Origin: CAYMPH01 sp964529415
GTDB lineage: Bacteria; Spirochaetota; UBA4802; UBA5550
Direction of reading: 5' to 3'
Length of the DNA: 64,000 bases
NCBI GenBank assembly: GCA_964529415.1
Contig: CAZGWD010000008.1
Location: 124,001-188,000, forward strand
Part shown: in pieces, positions 63,527 through 64,000 of the stretch
Layout: every line of letters starts with the position of its first letter
Position numbering within the stretch: position 1 is the first letter of the stretch
Position numbers and translations under genes: made by a program
The notes under the pieces: model-generated
Seen by the model: the letters and a program-made list of their open reading frames with translations, nothing else
What the model was told of the DNA's origin: nothing
Databases searched by the model: none

Positions 63527-64000
63527 CTACGCCAGCTGACCTCCGTCGCAGGCGATATAAATTCCGGTTGTAAAAGAAGATGCGTCCGATGCAAGAAAAA
63601 GAACTGCACCTGCCATCTCCTCCGGAACCGCATGTCTGTGCATCGGAATAGCGTTTATTGCATAGTTGTAAATATCCTTGTTCCCTATAAGCGCCTGGGA
63701 AAATTTTGTTTCAGTCAGTCCCGGCAGCAGGGCATTTACTCGGATTTTCTGCATTGCAAGTTCTTTTGCAAAAGCTTTTGTCATATGAATGAGTGCGGCT
63801 TTTGATATGGAATATATACCCTGGAATGCTCCTGGTGAAACACCAACAACAGAAGAAACATTAATGATCGAACCTCCGCCGGAATCCGCCATTAACTTTA
63901 CTCCTTCCTGAATCATGAAAAACGGCCCCTTAAGATTTACGTCAAAAGTTTTATCCCAGACTCCTTCATCAGCTTTCATTAAATCGCCGAAGTATGGATT
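63527..64000 (-). CDS. Short-chain dehydrogenase/reductase (partial, N-terminus beyond window end)
   Basis: The frame stays open to base 64000 and reads NPYFGDLMKADEGVWDKTFDVN, so the first about 90 residues with the Rossmann motif are outside. Visible: NVSSVVGVSPGAF with the catalytic Ser, Y-S-I-S-K, and LFLASDASSFTTGIYIACDGG at the C-terminus. It is a classical SDR like the operon gene at 14834-15592, but not in a recognisable pathway here. An M within it is not the real start. Confidence 0.9.
   Translation of the reverse strand, partial: NPYFGDLMKADEGVWDKTFDVNLKGPFFMIQEGVKLMADSGGGSIINVSSVVGVSPGAFQGIYSISKAALIHMTKAFAKELAMQKIRVNALLPGLTETKFSQALIGNKDIYNYAINAIPMHRHAVPEEMAGAVLFLASDASSFTTGIYIACDGGQLA

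Overview
The window is AT-rich, gene-dense bacterial DNA with no tRNA, rRNA or CRISPR seen. Very large membrane sensor kinases fused to RsbU/SpoIIE-type phosphatases, class III nucleotidyl cyclases (one with a 7TMR-DISM sensor) and a Ser/Thr kinase-AAA-GAF-phosphatase giant together suggest an anaerobic Spirochaetota member of the Leptospira/Turneriella kind. This is an inference from gene content; no marker gene is present to prove it.

Layout. 1-7750 (all minus): a sensor kinase with three near-identical PAS repeats, a single-domain response regulator, a receiver-phosphatase protein (cut by the window start), a receiver-PAS-PAS protein and a membrane diguanylate cyclase. 8062-8572: a BrnT/BrnA-like toxin-antitoxin pair. 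8663-11541: the metabolic highlight, a mercury-methylation locus. A MarR-type regulator with a cysteine-rich tail is followed by hgcA and hgcB, with an NnrU/MddA-like membrane methyltransferase downstream. The regulator has a consensus promoter whose -10 lies inside a perfect palindrome next to its ATG, so its transcript should be leaderless. 11613-13016: a CapA-like protein.

13147-20725 is a minus-strand catabolic operon: CoA ligase, two 2-hydroxyacyl-CoA dehydratase/benzoyl-CoA-reductase-like subunits, a BASS transporter, an SDR dehydrogenase, the ATP-dependent activase and a metallo-beta-lactamase-fold hydrolase. It faces an IclR regulator (21148-21918). The region between them holds overlapping opposed promoters on one palindrome and a cluster of a short repeat, GGGTCAGAGC. 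22110-29051: signalling genes (7TMR-DISM cyclase, tandem HD-GYP protein, chemoreceptor-like protein, Nudix hydrolase, second cyclase). 29166-37927: a 1755-residue kinase/ATPase/phosphatase, an endonuclease/exonuclease/phosphatase-family protein, a soluble GAF kinase and a SurA-N-like export protein. 38084-45799: DUF2442 protein, FAD oxidoreductase, an unknown protein, an RND pump and an MFS exporter, the last two separated by a bidirectional terminator.

46012-58539: a chemoreceptor and two giant paralogous sensor kinase-phosphatases of 1531 and about 1783 residues. Each paralog is preceded by an unannotated 36-codon leader ORF with a Shine-Dalgarno site and coupled to the sensor start. About 75 nt upstream of each leader is a shared 27-bp box. 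58696-64000: a helical protein, a beta-lactamase-fold hydrolase, a membrane protein with a Ros/MucR-like zinc finger, an SGNH hydrolase, an alpha/beta hydrolase, a small membrane protein between inverted GGGTCAGAGC copies, and an SDR cut by the window end.

The main themes are environmental sensing feeding phosphatase, c-di-GMP and cAMP outputs, plus two anaerobic metabolic modules (Hg methylation and radical dehydratase/reductase chemistry).
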